Source: Neorhizobium galegae bv. officinalis
GTDB lineage: Bacteria > Pseudomonadota > Alphaproteobacteria > Rhizobiales > Rhizobiaceae
NCBI GenBank assembly: GCA_000985875.1
Contig: CCRI01000023.1
Location: 1-64,000 of the forward strand
Direction: 5' to 3'
DNA: 64,000 nt
Shown: piece after piece, positions 25,228-33,537 of the stretch
Numbering within the stretch: the stretch's first letter is position 1
How the letters are laid out: every line of letters starts with the position of its first letter
The notes under the pieces: model-generated
What the model was told of the DNA's origin: nothing
Databases searched by the model: none
Seen by the model: only the letters and a program-made list of their open reading frames with translations
Translations under genes and position numbers: made by a program

Positions 25228-26172
25228 ATGCCCGCCTATCGTCCGCCGCACATCGCGGCTTCCGAAATCACCCCCCGCGATATCTACATGTCGCGCCGGA
25301 ATTTTATGGGCGCGGCGGCGGCGGCCGGACTTGCCTTCGCAGGCGCAGACAGTGCGTTTGCCGCACCGCTATCCGCCAAGCCCAGCGCCTTCAAGCTTGA
25401 CGAGACGCTGACGCCGAAGGAGGCGGTCACCACCTATAACAATTTCTACGAATTCGGCGTCAACAAGGACGATCCCGCCGCCAATTCCGGCGACTTCAAG
25501 CCGACGCCGTGGTCCGTCAAGGTCGATGGCATGGTCGGCAAGCCGAAGGATTTCGGGCTTGAGGAACTGATGAAGATGAACCTCGAGGAGCGTACCTACC
25601 GGATGCGCTGCGTCGAAGGCTGGTCGATGGTGATCCCGTGGATCGGCTTCCCGCTGTCTGCGATCCTCGATCAGGTCGAGCCGCTCGGCAGCGCCAAATA
25701 CGTCTCGTTCGAAACAGTCGTGCGGCCGGAGGAAATGCCGGGCCAGAAGGGATTCTTCCAGCCCCTGCCCTGGCCCTATATCGAAGGCCTGCGTCTCGAC
25801 GAAGCGCGCCATCCCCTGGCGATCCTTGCGGTCGGCCTTTACGGCGAGACGCTGCCGAACCCCAACGGCGCACCGATCCGGCTCGTCGTGCCGTGGAAAT
25901 ACGGCTTCAAGAGCATCAAGTCGATCGTCCGGATCTCGCTGGTCGAGAAGCAGCCGGAAACCACCTGGAAGAACGCCAACGCCCGCGAATACGGCTTCTA
26001 TTCCAACGTCAACCCGGCGGTCGATCATCCGCGCTGGAGCCAGGCGACGGAACAGCGGATCGGCGAAGGCGGCTTCTTCGGCGCCAACCGCCGGCCGACG
26101 CTGCCGTTCAACGGTTATGCGGACCAGGTGGCAAGCCTCTATGAAGGCCTCGACCTGAAGGCGAACTATTGA
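25228..26172 (+). CDS. msrP: Methionine sulfoxide reductase catalytic subunit MsrP (YedY)
   Basis: Periplasmic molybdopterin enzyme (314 residues) that repairs oxidised methionine in envelope proteins. A twin-arginine signal (SRRNFM at 22-27, hydrophobic stretch to about 46) exports it folded. Molybdenum is held by Cys128 in YRMRCVEGWSM; further family motifs are ANSGDFKPTPW and VPWKYGFKSIKSI. GAGGAGA precedes the ATG. The msrQ gene starts 2 bp after its stop codon, so the two subunits are made together. Confidence 0.95.
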   Translation: MPAYRPPHIAASEITPRDIYMSRRNFMGAAAAAGLAFAGADSAFAAPLSAKPSAFKLDETLTPKEAVTTYNNFYEFGVNKDDPAANSGDFKPTPWSVKVDGMVGKPKDFGLEELMKMNLEERTYRMRCVEGWSMVIPWIGFPLSAILDQVEPLGSAKYVSFETVVRPEEMPGQKGFFQPLPWPYIEGLRLDEARHPLAILAVGLYGETLPNPNGAPIRLVVPWKYGFKSIKSIVRISLVEKQPETTWKNANAREYGFYSNVNPAVDHPRWSQATEQRIGEGGFFGANRRPTLPFNGYADQVASLYEGLDLKANY

Positions 26173-26174
26173 GA

Positions 26175-26840
26175 ATGGCGAGCTTCCCTTCCTTGCCCCG
26201 CCGCTATCACAAGGCCAGCGTCTGGGCACTCTATGTGGTTGGGCTCATTCCCGCCGCCTGGTACTTCTATCTCGGGTCGACCGGTGGCCTCGGTTTCAAT
26301 CCGGTCAAGGAGTTCGAGCATCAGCTCGGCATCTGGGCGCTGCGGTTCATCATCGCGACACTGGCGATCACGCCATTGCGCGATCTCGCCGGGATCAACT
26401 GGGTGCGCTATCGCCGGGCGCTTGGGCTGATCGCCTTCTATTACGTGCTCTTACATTTTTCGGTCTATCTGTCGCTCGACCTGCGCTTCGATTTTGGCGC
26501 CGTCGGCGGCGATATTGCCAAGCGGCCCTATATCACGATCGGCTTTGCCTGCCTGCTGATGCTGATCCCGCTTGCGGTCACCTCCAACAACTGGTCGATC
26601 CGCAAGCTCGCCCAGGGCTGGAACAGGCTGCACAGGCTGATCTACCTGATCGCCGCCGGCGGTGCGCTTCACTACGTGCTGGCGGTCAAATCGGTGACGC
26701 TGGTGCCGTTCATCCACATCGGCCTGATTGCGCTGTTGCTGGCCTACCGGGCCGTCAGGCGGCCGATCATGAACTGGAAACGCGGCAATAACAAACCAGC
26801 AAAACCCGTGGCTTCGCAGAGGGCAAGGCAGAACGGTTGA
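26175..26840 (+). CDS. msrQ: Heme-binding membrane subunit MsrQ (YedZ)
   Basis: Inner-membrane cytochrome b-type protein of 221 residues that passes electrons from the quinone pool or flavin reductase to MsrP. Six membrane segments are visible, including GIWALRFIIATLAITPLRD, LGLIAFYYVLLHFSVYLSL (heme His) and RLHRLIYLIAAGGALHYVL (second His set). This is the ferric-reductase-like domain of the family. ATG 26175 is 2 bp after the msrP stop codon; an in-frame TTG at 26169 is less likely. It ends at a bidirectional terminator. Confidence 0.93.
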   Translation: MASFPSLPRRYHKASVWALYVVGLIPAAWYFYLGSTGGLGFNPVKEFEHQLGIWALRFIIATLAITPLRDLAGINWVRYRRALGLIAFYYVLLHFSVYLSLDLRFDFGAVGGDIAKRPYITIGFACLLMLIPLAVTSNNWSIRKLAQGWNRLHRLIYLIAAGGALHYVLAVKSVTLVPFIHIGLIALLLAYRAVRRPIMNWKRGNNKPAKPVASQRARQNG

Positions 26841-26891
26841 CCCGGAGGGCGGACTGGACGCCGCTGTCCGCACGCGTGCCCTCAACGCAAA

Positions 26892-26915
26892 GAGCCGGAC
26901 ACATCGGTCCGGCTC
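26892..26915. terminator. Bidirectional terminator between msrQ and the DoxX gene
   Basis: Perfect 9-bp stem GAGCCGGAC / GTCCGGCTC with a 6-base loop. The plus strand continues CTTTC, the minus strand TTTGCG. It lies between two convergent genes. Confidence 0.75.
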
Positions 26916-26945
26916 CTTTCATGTTGAGCAGCCTTCTAGACCCAC

Positions 26946-27527
26946 TCAGAATTGCTTGCGGAACAGCAGCCTGTCGAGCGACAGGTAACCTCCTCCGAAG
27001 GCGGCGTAGAGGAAGGCGCCTCCGGTCCAGAACAGCGATGCCAGTTCTGCCTTGCCCTGAACCTGCTCCAGGAAGATGTGACCGCCATCCTTCAGCCGCA
27101 CCAATGCCTGCGGCGTGAACAGCTGCTGACCGCTGGCCTTCAGCGCCTCGATGCCGGCCGGGGTCAGGAAGGCTTCGCCATAGGGATGCGTGAAGTGGAA
27201 CCAGAGTGTCATGGCCAGCATCACGCCATTGGCGAGCGCCACGGGGCGTGTAAACAAGCCGGCAGCGATGAACATGCCGCCGAAGAATTGCAGGGCGGCC
27301 AGGAAGGGCGACCAGAACCAGCCCGGGTACATTCCGATATTTTCGACGAAGCCGACCTGCGCAAACGGTGCAATGATCTTCGGCCATCCTTCGATGACCA
27401 GCATGCCGCCGACCGCCAGCCGGAATATGCTCCAGGCCATGGGCTGCGCCAGCTTTTCATAGACAGGGGCCAAAGCGGGAATGACGAGTTCGTCTTTCGC
27501 ATTCTCAAAAACTACATGTTCAACCAT
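26946..27527 (-). CDS. DoxX family membrane protein
   Basis: Inner-membrane protein of 193 residues with four hydrophobic helices typical of the DoxX/DoxD group. These are WSIFRLAVGGMLVIEGWPKI (about 30-50), PFLAALQFFGGMFIAAGLF, ANGVMLAMTLWFHFTHPYGE and LFWTGGAFLYAAFGGGYLSL. The HPYGE loop may bind a ligand or metal. Family members are linked to quinone/thiosulfate oxidation or oxidative stress, with no proof here. Start at 27527 has GAGG 9 bases upstream; a longer frame to 27683 would run through the terminator of the ribosomal operon and is rejected. Confidence 0.82.
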   Translation of the reverse strand: MVEHVVFENAKDELVIPALAPVYEKLAQPMAWSIFRLAVGGMLVIEGWPKIIAPFAQVGFVENIGMYPGWFWSPFLAALQFFGGMFIAAGLFTRPVALANGVMLAMTLWFHFTHPYGEAFLTPAGIEALKASGQQLFTPQALVRLKDGGHIFLEQVQGKAELASLFWTGGAFLYAAFGGGYLSLDRLLFRKQF

Positions 27528-27650
27528 TTTCCGTACCTCACGATTTTGTCTCAATGCCGAGACCTTATCGCTTTGGCCGAGGAAGCTCTTGACGCAAGTC
27601 AAGCCATACGATCGATCGCGAGATCGCCACCATCGATGGCCTGAAACGCA

Positions 27651-27680
27651 AAAAAGCCGGGCGTCTCCACCCGGCCTTTT
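27651..27680 (-). terminator. Terminator of the ribosomal alpha operon (after rplQ)
   Basis: GCCGGG / CCCGGC stem flanked by A-run and T-run; on the minus strand it is followed by TTTTTTG. It begins about 20 bp past the rplQ stop codon and ends the long ribosomal transcript. Confidence 0.85.
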
Positions 27681-27701
27681 CAATTCCGACGATGCGGAAA
27701 A

Positions 27702-28127
27702 TTACGCGGCTTCGGCAGCGTCTGCTTCAGCGGCAACACGAGCCTTGTCGGCTGCGCCCTTGGCGTCAACATCGCGTTCAACGAACTCGATGACGGCCAT
27801 GGCAGCGTTGTCGCCCTGGCGGAAGCCGGCCTTCATGATGCGCAGGTAACCGCCGTTGCGGGTTGCGTAACGCGAAGCGATGGCGTCGAACAGCTTCTTG
27901 ACGGCGTCCTGGTCCTGGATCTGCGAGATCGCCTGACGACGAGCGTGCAGGTCGCCGCGCTTGCCGAGGGTGACGAGCTTTTCGACGATCGGACGGATTT
28001 CCTTCGCCTTCGGAAGGGTCGTGACGATCTGCTCGTGGGTGATGAGCGAAGCCGCCATGTTGGCGAACATCGCCTTGCGGTGGCTGGCGGTACGATTGAG
28101 CTTGCGGCCGGCTACTCCGTGGCGCAT
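27702..28127 (-). CDS. rplQ: 50S ribosomal protein L17
   Basis: Large-subunit protein of 141 residues near the exit of the peptide tunnel. The start MRHGVAGRKLNRTASHRKAM and the LITHEQIVTTLPKAKEIRPIVEKLVTLGK segment are diagnostic. A mostly Ala/Asp-rich tail of about 20 residues follows the conserved core, as in other rhizobia. It is the last gene of the alpha operon, 136 bp after rpoA and just before a strong terminator. Confidence 0.97.
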   Translation of the reverse strand: MRHGVAGRKLNRTASHRKAMFANMAASLITHEQIVTTLPKAKEIRPIVEKLVTLGKRGDLHARRQAISQIQDQDAVKKLFDAIASRYATRNGGYLRIMKAGFRQGDNAAMAVIEFVERDVDAKGAADKARVAAEADAAEAA

Positions 28128-28263
28128 GGCTATTCTCCTTTAATGCAGATACCCAGTTCTTCTTAGGGCCTGCCGTTTCCTGGCACATACGGGCACTCAT
28201 CTCTTCCGATCAGAGGCCCGCTGTTTGACGGGGAAAGGCAGTCAAAACCTGCCTTTGTTGATT

Positions 28264-29274
28264 TCAGTACTGGTCTTCGTAACGCTTGGCGAGATCTTCG
28301 ATATTTTCCGGCGGCCAGGCGGGAACTTCCATACCCAGATGGAGGCCCATGGATGCCAGAACTTCCTTGATCTCGTTCAGCGACTTGCGACCGAAATTCG
28401 GAGTGCGCAGCATTTCCGCCTCGGTCTTCTGGATGAGATCGCCGATGTAAACGATATTGTCGTTCTTCAGGCAGTTGGCCGAACGGACAGACAGTTCCAG
28501 TTCGTCCACCTTCTTGAGAAGCGCCGGGTTGAACGCGAGTTCGGTAACCGATTCTTCTTCGACGTCCTTCTGCGGCTCGTCGAAATTGACGAAGACCGAG
28601 AGCTGGTCCTGAAGGATGCGAGCGGCGAAGGCAACGGCGTCTTCACCCGTGACCGAGCCATCGGTTTCGATGGTCATGGTCAGCTTGTCGTAGTCGAGAA
28701 CCTGACCTTCGCGGGTGTTTTCCACCTTGTAGGACACTTTCTTGACCGGCGAATAGAGGCTGTCGACCGGGATGAGACCGATCGGAGCGTCTTCGGCACG
28801 GTTACGATCGGCCGGGACGTAACCCTTGCCGTTGTTGACCGTGAATTCCATACGGATCTCGGCGCCCTCGTCGAGGGTGCAGATGACATGGTGCGGATTG
28901 AGGATCTCGATATCGCCAACCGTCTGGATGTCGCCGGCGGTTACCGAGCCCGGGCCCTGCTTGCGCACGACCATGCGCTTTGCGTCGTCGCCATCCATCT
29001 TGATGGCGATTTCCTTGATGTTGAGCACGATGTCCGTCACATCTTCCCGGACGCCCGGGATGGAGGAGAACTCATGCAATACGCCATCGATCTGCACGGC
29101 GGTCACAGCCGCACCGCGCAGAGACGACAGAAGCACGCGACGAAGCGCGTTGCCGAGCGTCAGGCCGAAGCCGCGCTCGAGGGGTTCGGCAACCAGGGTT
29201 ACCTTGGTACGGCCGGAGGAGGAGAATTCCACCTTGTTCGGCTTGATCAGTTCCTGCCAGTTCTTCTGGATCAT
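28264..29274 (-). CDS. rpoA: RNA polymerase subunit alpha
   Basis: Alpha subunit (336 residues) that nucleates core polymerase assembly and contacts upstream promoter DNA and activators. The N-terminal assembly domain (about 1-235) has FSSSGRTKVTLVAEPLERGFG and LGNALRRVLLSSLRGAAV. The C-terminal domain (about 250-320) has LELSVRSANCLKNDNI and RTPNFGRKSLNEIKEVLASMGL. I set the start at 29274 (MIQKNWQELIKPN), the usual alphaproteobacterial N-terminus; the frame is open 20 codons further up without support. It lies 196 bp after rpsK. Confidence 0.98.
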   Translation of the reverse strand: MIQKNWQELIKPNKVEFSSSGRTKVTLVAEPLERGFGLTLGNALRRVLLSSLRGAAVTAVQIDGVLHEFSSIPGVREDVTDIVLNIKEIAIKMDGDDAKRMVVRKQGPGSVTAGDIQTVGDIEILNPHHVICTLDEGAEIRMEFTVNNGKGYVPADRNRAEDAPIGLIPVDSLYSPVKKVSYKVENTREGQVLDYDKLTMTIETDGSVTGEDAVAFAARILQDQLSVFVNFDEPQKDVEEESVTELAFNPALLKKVDELELSVRSANCLKNDNIVYIGDLIQKTEAEMLRTPNFGRKSLNEIKEVLASMGLHLGMEVPAWPPENIEDLAKRYEDQY

Positions 29275-29369
29275 CACTAAATACCTTCCGTTCGTTGCCA
29301 CCATCCAATCGTGACAACCGAGCATGAGGGGCACCGATCGGAACCATGTCCATCGGCGATATGGGTAAA

Positions 29370-29400
29370 GCCGCCGAACCCCCGCAGAGGGTCAGGCGGC
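29370..29400 (-). other. Hairpin between rpsK and rpoA
   Basis: GCCGCC / GGCGGC outer stem with an inner CCC/GGG pairing; on the minus strand TTTACC follows. It lies inside the 196-bp space between rpsK and rpoA and could attenuate transcription or be an RNA processing site. Confidence 0.4.
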
Positions 29401-29470
29401 TATTCCCGAGCTCAGACAGAGGCCGCCCAATTCTCGATGCGAGATCGGCAGCCTCTTCAATTTCCGACGA

Positions 29471-29860
29471 TCAGACGCGGCGCTTCTTGCGCGGGCGGCA
29501 GCCGTTGTGCGGGATCGGGGTCACGTCGCGGATCGAGGTGATCATGAAGCCGGCAGCCTGCAGAGCGCGCAGAGCCGATTCACGGCCGGAACCCGGGCCG
29601 CAGACTTCGACTTCCAGCGACTTCATGCCATGCTCCTGCGCCTTCTTGGCGCAGTCTTCGGCAGCGATCTGGGCCGCGAACGGGGTCGACTTGCGCGAAC
29701 CCTTGAAGCCCTTTGCACCAGCGGACGACCAGGCAATCGCATTGCCCTGCGCGTCGGTGATGGTGATCATCGTGTTGTTGAAGGTAGAATTGACGTGGGC
29801 TACGCCCGACGTAATATTTTTACGCTCGCGTCTACGGACGCGGGTGGCTTCCTTGGCCAT
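29471..29860 (-). CDS. rpsK: 30S ribosomal protein S11
   Basis: Small-subunit platform protein of 129 residues that contacts mRNA near the exit site. Diagnostic segments are AHVNSTFNNTMITITDAQGNA, WSSAGAKGFKGSRKSTPFAAQ and VTPIPHNGCRPRKKRRV at the C-terminus. It sits between rpsM (122 bp upstream) and rpoA. In E. coli rpsD would lie between rpsK and rpoA; it is absent here, as is normal in alphaproteobacteria. Confidence 0.98.
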   Translation of the reverse strand: MAKEATRVRRRERKNITSGVAHVNSTFNNTMITITDAQGNAIAWSSAGAKGFKGSRKSTPFAAQIAAEDCAKKAQEHGMKSLEVEVCGPGSGRESALRALQAAGFMITSIRDVTPIPHNGCRPRKKRRV

Positions 29861-29982
29861 TTTATCCCTTTCGTTGATCTCTGCACCGCCGTAATTCCAG
29901 CGGCTCCACCTTGGAGTGAGCAGTCATTGATCGTCAGTGAGCGGGATCAGATCACCACCCACCGACGACTGCTCGCCCAAAA

Positions 29983-30351
29983 TTACTTCTTCTTACCGGC
30001 GATCGCCTTTGCCGGGCCCTTGCGGGTGCGGGCATTGGTGTGCGTGCGCTGACCGCGGACCGGGAGGCCACGGCGATGACGCAGGCCGCGGTAGCAGCCG
30101 AGGTCCATCAGACGCTTGATGTTCATCGCGGTTTCGCGACGAAGGTCGCCTTCGACCTGGTAGTCGCGGTCGATGGTTTCGCGGATCTGCAGGATTTCCG
30201 AGTCCGTCAGCTGATGGACGCGCTTTTCAGCCGGAAGACCGACCTTCTCCATGATTTCCGATGCGAATTTCGGGCCGATCCCGTGAATGTAGGTCAGCGC
30301 GATGACAACGCGCTTCGCAGTCGGGATGTTGACGCCAGCGATACGTGCCAC
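29983..30351 (-). CDS. rpsM: 30S ribosomal protein S13
   Basis: Head protein of the small subunit (122 residues) that touches the P-site tRNA and bridges to the large subunit. It reads ARIAGVNIPTAKRVVIALTY at the start and RGLPVRGQRTHTNARTRKG near the end. I choose a GTG start at 30351 because AAGGAG lies 9 bases upstream and the family begins MARIAGVN. An ATG 9 codons earlier (30378) overlaps that ribosome binding site. First ribosomal gene after adk, separated by 239 bp. Confidence 0.96.
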   Translation of the reverse strand: MARIAGVNIPTAKRVVIALTYIHGIGPKFASEIMEKVGLPAEKRVHQLTDSEILQIRETIDRDYQVEGDLRRETAMNIKRLMDLGCYRGLRHRRGLPVRGQRTHTNARTRKGPAKAIAGKKK

Positions 30352-30590
30352 GCCTATTCTCCTTGTTCCAGTTGCCATCCGGCAAGTGGTACTTCTTCCA
30401 TGAAAGCAGCCAGATCTATGGCCGCCAGTTCAAACACCATACGGAACAGGTCAAAACGACCGGTCTCGGATGTCCTTGCGGGAAATCCGCGCCGATCGCT
30501 AAAGCTGTCGCGAGTTGGCGCGGTGTTTAACGGAATCAGCGCTGAAATGCAACCGCTCCGCCCAAGATTCTTTAACAGATAGATGACGGC

Positions 30591-31241
30591 TCAAAGAGCC
30601 GCCAGGATATTTTCGATATCGGCCGTGACCTTGTCCATGTCGGCCATACCGTCGACAGCCTTGAGCTTGCCCTTGGCGTGGTAATAACCGATCAGCGGCG
30701 AGGTTTCCTTGTAGTAGACCTCGAGGCGCTTGGTCATGGTCTCGGCATTGTCGTCGGGACGGCGCTTGAAATGCGTAGAACCGCACTTGTCGCAGACGCC
30801 TTCCTGAGACGGCTTCTTGTCCGTGTCGTGATAGGTCGTGCCGCAGTTGGCGCAGGAATAACGACCCGAGACGCGACGCACGAGTTCCTTGTCGTCGACA
30901 CGCAGTTCGATGACGACGGAAAGATCGAGACCCTTCGCCTTCAGCATCGCCTCTGTGGCATCCGCCTGCACCAGGGTGCGCGGGAAACCATCGAGGATGA
31001 AGCCGTTGGCGCAATCGGGCTGGTCGATACGCTCGGAGACGATCGCATTGACGATCTCGTCGGAGACAAGATTGCCTGCGTCCATGACGGCCTTGGCGCG
31101 CTTGCCAACTTCCGTCTCCGCGGCGACCGCCGCACGCAGCATATCGCCCGTGGAGAGCTGCGGGATACCGTGCTTCTCCACGATCCGCTGGGCCTGGGTA
31201 CCCTTCCCCGCACCCGGCGGCCCTAAAAGAATCAGTCTCAT
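30591..31241 (-). CDS. adk: Adenylate kinase (zinc-binding LID type)
   Basis: Enzyme of 216 residues that interconverts ATP + AMP and 2 ADP. P-loop GPPGAGKGTQ lies at 7-16, AMP-binding STGDMLRAAV follows, and GFILDGFPRT is the family signature. The long LID (about 124-163) carries four cysteines: Cys130, Cys133, Cys150, Cys153. It should hold a structural zinc, as in Gram-positive enzymes; E. coli Adk has none. Its start overlaps the secY stop codon by 4 bp, and adk sits between the spc and alpha ribosomal sets, the standard alphaproteobacterial order. Confidence 0.97.
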   Translation of the reverse strand: MRLILLGPPGAGKGTQAQRIVEKHGIPQLSTGDMLRAAVAAETEVGKRAKAVMDAGNLVSDEIVNAIVSERIDQPDCANGFILDGFPRTLVQADATEAMLKAKGLDLSVVIELRVDDKELVRRVSGRYSCANCGTTYHDTDKKPSQEGVCDKCGSTHFKRRPDDNAETMTKRLEVYYKETSPLIGYYHAKGKLKAVDGMADMDKVTADIENILAAL

Positions 31242-32578
31242 CGTCCCCTCTTTCCTCCGCGCAGTTTCGACTTCTTGATCAGACCCTCATACTGCTGCGC
31301 AATGAGGTGCCCCTGAATCTGTGCTACCGTATCGAGGGTTACACTGACAACAATCAAAAGCGAAGTCCCACCAAGGGCTAATGGCACGCCGCTGCGGGCC
31401 ACCAGGAATTCCGGCAGGATGCAGACGAAGACAAGGTAGATCGCGCCGACGACCGTGATGCGGGTCAGCACGTAATCGATGTATTCGGCCGTGCGTTCGC
31501 CCGGACGGATGCCCGGAATGAAGCCGCCATGCTTCTTCAGATTGTCGGCGGTGTCCTTCGGATTGAAGACGATCGCCGTGTAGAAGAAGGCGAAGAAGGC
31601 AATCAGCAGGCCGTAGAGCAGCATGAACAGCGGCTGGCCGTGGCCGAGCGCCGAGATGATCATGGTCGCCCAGTCCGGCAGACCGCTATTGCCGGCAAAG
31701 CCCGCAGCGGTCGCCGGCAGGAGCAGCAGCGACGAGGCGAAGATGGCCGGAATGACGCCCGAAGTGTTGAGCTTCAGCGGCAGGTGCGACGTATCGCCCT
31801 GGAACATGCGGTTGCCGACCTGACGCTTCGGATACTGGATCAGAAGGCGGCGCTGGGCGCGCTCGACGAAAACGATGAGGGCGATGACGCCGATGGCCAC
31901 CACGATAACGGTGAGAATCAGTGCAGTCGGAAGCGCACCGGTGCGGCCGAGCTCCAACGTGCCCGCCAGCGCGGTCGGAAGACCTGCGGCGATGCCTGCG
32001 AAGATGATCAGCGAAATGCCGTTTCCTATGCCGCGCGAGGTGATCTGCTCACCGAGCCACATCAGGAACATGGTGCCGCCGAGCAGCGTCACGACCGTCG
32101 AAATCTTGAAGAACCAGCCCGGATCGAGCACCAGGCCCTGGCCGCTCTCGAGGCCGGCTGCAATGCCATAGGCCTGCAGCGTACCGAGCAGCACGGTGCC
32201 GTAACGGGTGTACTGGTTGATGATCTTGCGGCCGGCTTCGCCTTCCTTCTTGAGGTTTTCAAGCGAGGGGACGACCGAGGTCATCAGCTGCACGATGATC
32301 GATGCGGAAATATAGGGCATGATGCCGAGCGCGAAGATCGCCATGCGCTCCACTGCACCGCCCGAAAACATGTTGAAAAGTCCGAGGATGCCACCGGCCT
32401 GGCCGCGGAAGGCCTGCGCATAGGCTTCGGGGTTCAAGCCCGGAAGCGGAATATGGGTACCAAGGCGATACACGAGAAGTGCCGCGAGGGTAAACCAAAG
32501 CCGCTTCTTGAGATCCTCCGCTTTTGCGAAAGTCGCAAAATTCAGATTGGAGGCAAGTTGTTCCGCTGCAGAAGCCAT
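31238..32578 (-). CDS. secY: Protein translocase subunit SecY
   Basis: Channel-forming membrane protein of 446 residues with ten transmembrane helices, working with SecE (encoded at 60116) and SecG. The family motifs are ALLVYRLGTHIPLPGLN near the N-terminus, GIMPYISASIIVQLMT (second helix, plug end), NEYGHIGT-equivalent GNGISLIIFAGIAAGLP, and KRQVGNRMFQGDTSHLPLKLNTSGVIPAIFASS in the cytoplasmic loop. It follows rplO by 239 bp containing a terminator-like hairpin, so it probably also has its own promoter. Confidence 0.98.
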   Translation of the reverse strand: MASAAEQLASNLNFATFAKAEDLKKRLWFTLAALLVYRLGTHIPLPGLNPEAYAQAFRGQAGGILGLFNMFSGGAVERMAIFALGIMPYISASIIVQLMTSVVPSLENLKKEGEAGRKIINQYTRYGTVLLGTLQAYGIAAGLESGQGLVLDPGWFFKISTVVTLLGGTMFLMWLGEQITSRGIGNGISLIIFAGIAAGLPTALAGTLELGRTGALPTALILTVIVVAIGVIALIVFVERAQRRLLIQYPKRQVGNRMFQGDTSHLPLKLNTSGVIPAIFASSLLLLPATAAGFAGNSGLPDWATMIISALGHGQPLFMLLYGLLIAFFAFFYTAIVFNPKDTADNLKKHGGFIPGIRPGERTAEYIDYVLTRITVVGAIYLVFVCILPEFLVARSGVPLALGGTSLLIVVSVTLDTVAQIQGHLIAQQYEGLIKKSKLRGGKRGR

Positions 32579-32773
32579 GCAATTCTCCGCCTGACCAATT
32601 CTCCGGCGGCGGGGGGAATGCCAGGTCCGGAAAGCAGTCTAAAAATTCTGGTTCAAAAAACCGGGCGCGCGAGATTGCCAATGCAATCGGATGCCTCACC
32701 CTGTTTTCCGTATGATCCCGGTCAGGCGACCAACAGGATCGCTTCGGGATCGTGAGGCTCACATATGGAGATA

Positions 32774-32808
32774 AAATCGCCCGGTGTGAAGCACAAACCG
32801 GGCGATTT
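32774..32808 (-). terminator. Terminator-like hairpin between rplO and secY
   Basis: Perfect 12-bp stem AAATCGCCCGGT / ACCGGGCGATTT with an 11-base loop, followed on the minus strand by TTTATC (TTTTAT counting the last stem base). It sits about 10 bp after the rplO stop codon and has the form of an intrinsic terminator inside the spc gene set. Confidence 0.75.
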
Positions 32809-32817
32809 CAAAACGAT

Positions 32818-33297
32818 TTATTCGGCCGCTGCTTCGGCTACGACGAGCAGCTTGATCGAAGCGCCGGCCTTTTCGATCTTCTCGACGGCAGCCTTGGAGG
32901 CGCCGGCAACTTCGATCGAAACCTTCGCCGTCAGCTCGCCGTCGGCGAGGAGACGTACGCCGTCCTTCGGACGACGGATGACGCCGGCAGCCTTGAGGGC
33001 GGCGGCATCGATCGTTGCCTTCGGGTCGAGCTTCTTGGCATCAATCGCAGCCTGGATACGGCCGAGCGAAACGACGGCGTAGTCAGTCTTGAAGATGTTG
33101 GTGAAGCCGCGCTTCGGCAGGCGACGATAGATCGGCATCTGGCCGCCTTCGAAGCCCTTGATGGCGACGCCGGAACGGGCCTTCTGACCCTTCACGCCGC
33201 GACCACCGGTCTTGCCCTTGCCCGAACCGATACCGCGACCTACGCGGATACGGTCCTTGGAAGAGCCTTCGTTGTCCTTGATCTCATTCAGTTTCAT
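32818..33297 (-). CDS. rplO: 50S ribosomal protein L15
   Basis: Large-subunit protein of 159 residues binding 23S rRNA at the base of the central protuberance. The Gly/Lys-rich N-terminal region (RVGRGIGSGKGKTGGRGVKGQ) is characteristic, followed by GFEGGQMPIYRRLPKRGFTN. ATG 33297 has GAGG 8 bases upstream; an in-frame TTG two codons earlier is ignored. It lies 16 bp after rpmD and is followed by a terminator-like hairpin. Confidence 0.97.
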   Translation of the reverse strand: MKLNEIKDNEGSSKDRIRVGRGIGSGKGKTGGRGVKGQKARSGVAIKGFEGGQMPIYRRLPKRGFTNIFKTDYAVVSLGRIQAAIDAKKLDPKATIDAAALKAAGVIRRPKDGVRLLADGELTAKVSIEVAGASKAAVEKIEKAGASIKLLVVAEAAAE

Positions 33298-33313
33298 GGT
33301 CAATTCCTCCGTC

Positions 33314-33526
33314 TCACTTCTCGTCGACGACGCGAACGAGATGCTGGACAGCCCGGATCATGCCACGAACGGAAGGAGTATCTTCCAACGTACGGGTCCG
33401 GTGCATCTTGTTGAGGCCGAGACCGATGAGCGTCTGACGCTGCACGGCCGGGCGGCGGATGGGGCTACCGGTCTGCTCGACCGTAACCGTCTTCTTGGCT
33501 TCTGCCTGGGTGGCTTTCTTGGCCAT
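33314..33526 (-). CDS. rpmD: 50S ribosomal protein L30
   Basis: Small protein of 70 residues of the large subunit. The core VTVEQTGSPIRRPAVQRQTLIGLGLNKMHRTRTLEDTPSVRGMI is typical of bacterial L30. The protein carries a short Lys/Ala-rich N-terminal extension (about 10 residues) common in Rhizobiales. It lies between rpsE (11 bp) and rplO (16 bp). Confidence 0.96.
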   Translation of the reverse strand: MAKKATQAEAKKTVTVEQTGSPIRRPAVQRQTLIGLGLNKMHRTRTLEDTPSVRGMIRAVQHLVRVVDEK

Positions 33527-33537
33527 TATCGCTCTCC

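Noticed and set aside
27528..27683. N-terminal extension of the DoxX protein
   Set aside because: It would translate the terminator of the rplQ operon and lacks a ribosome binding site; 27527 has a good one.
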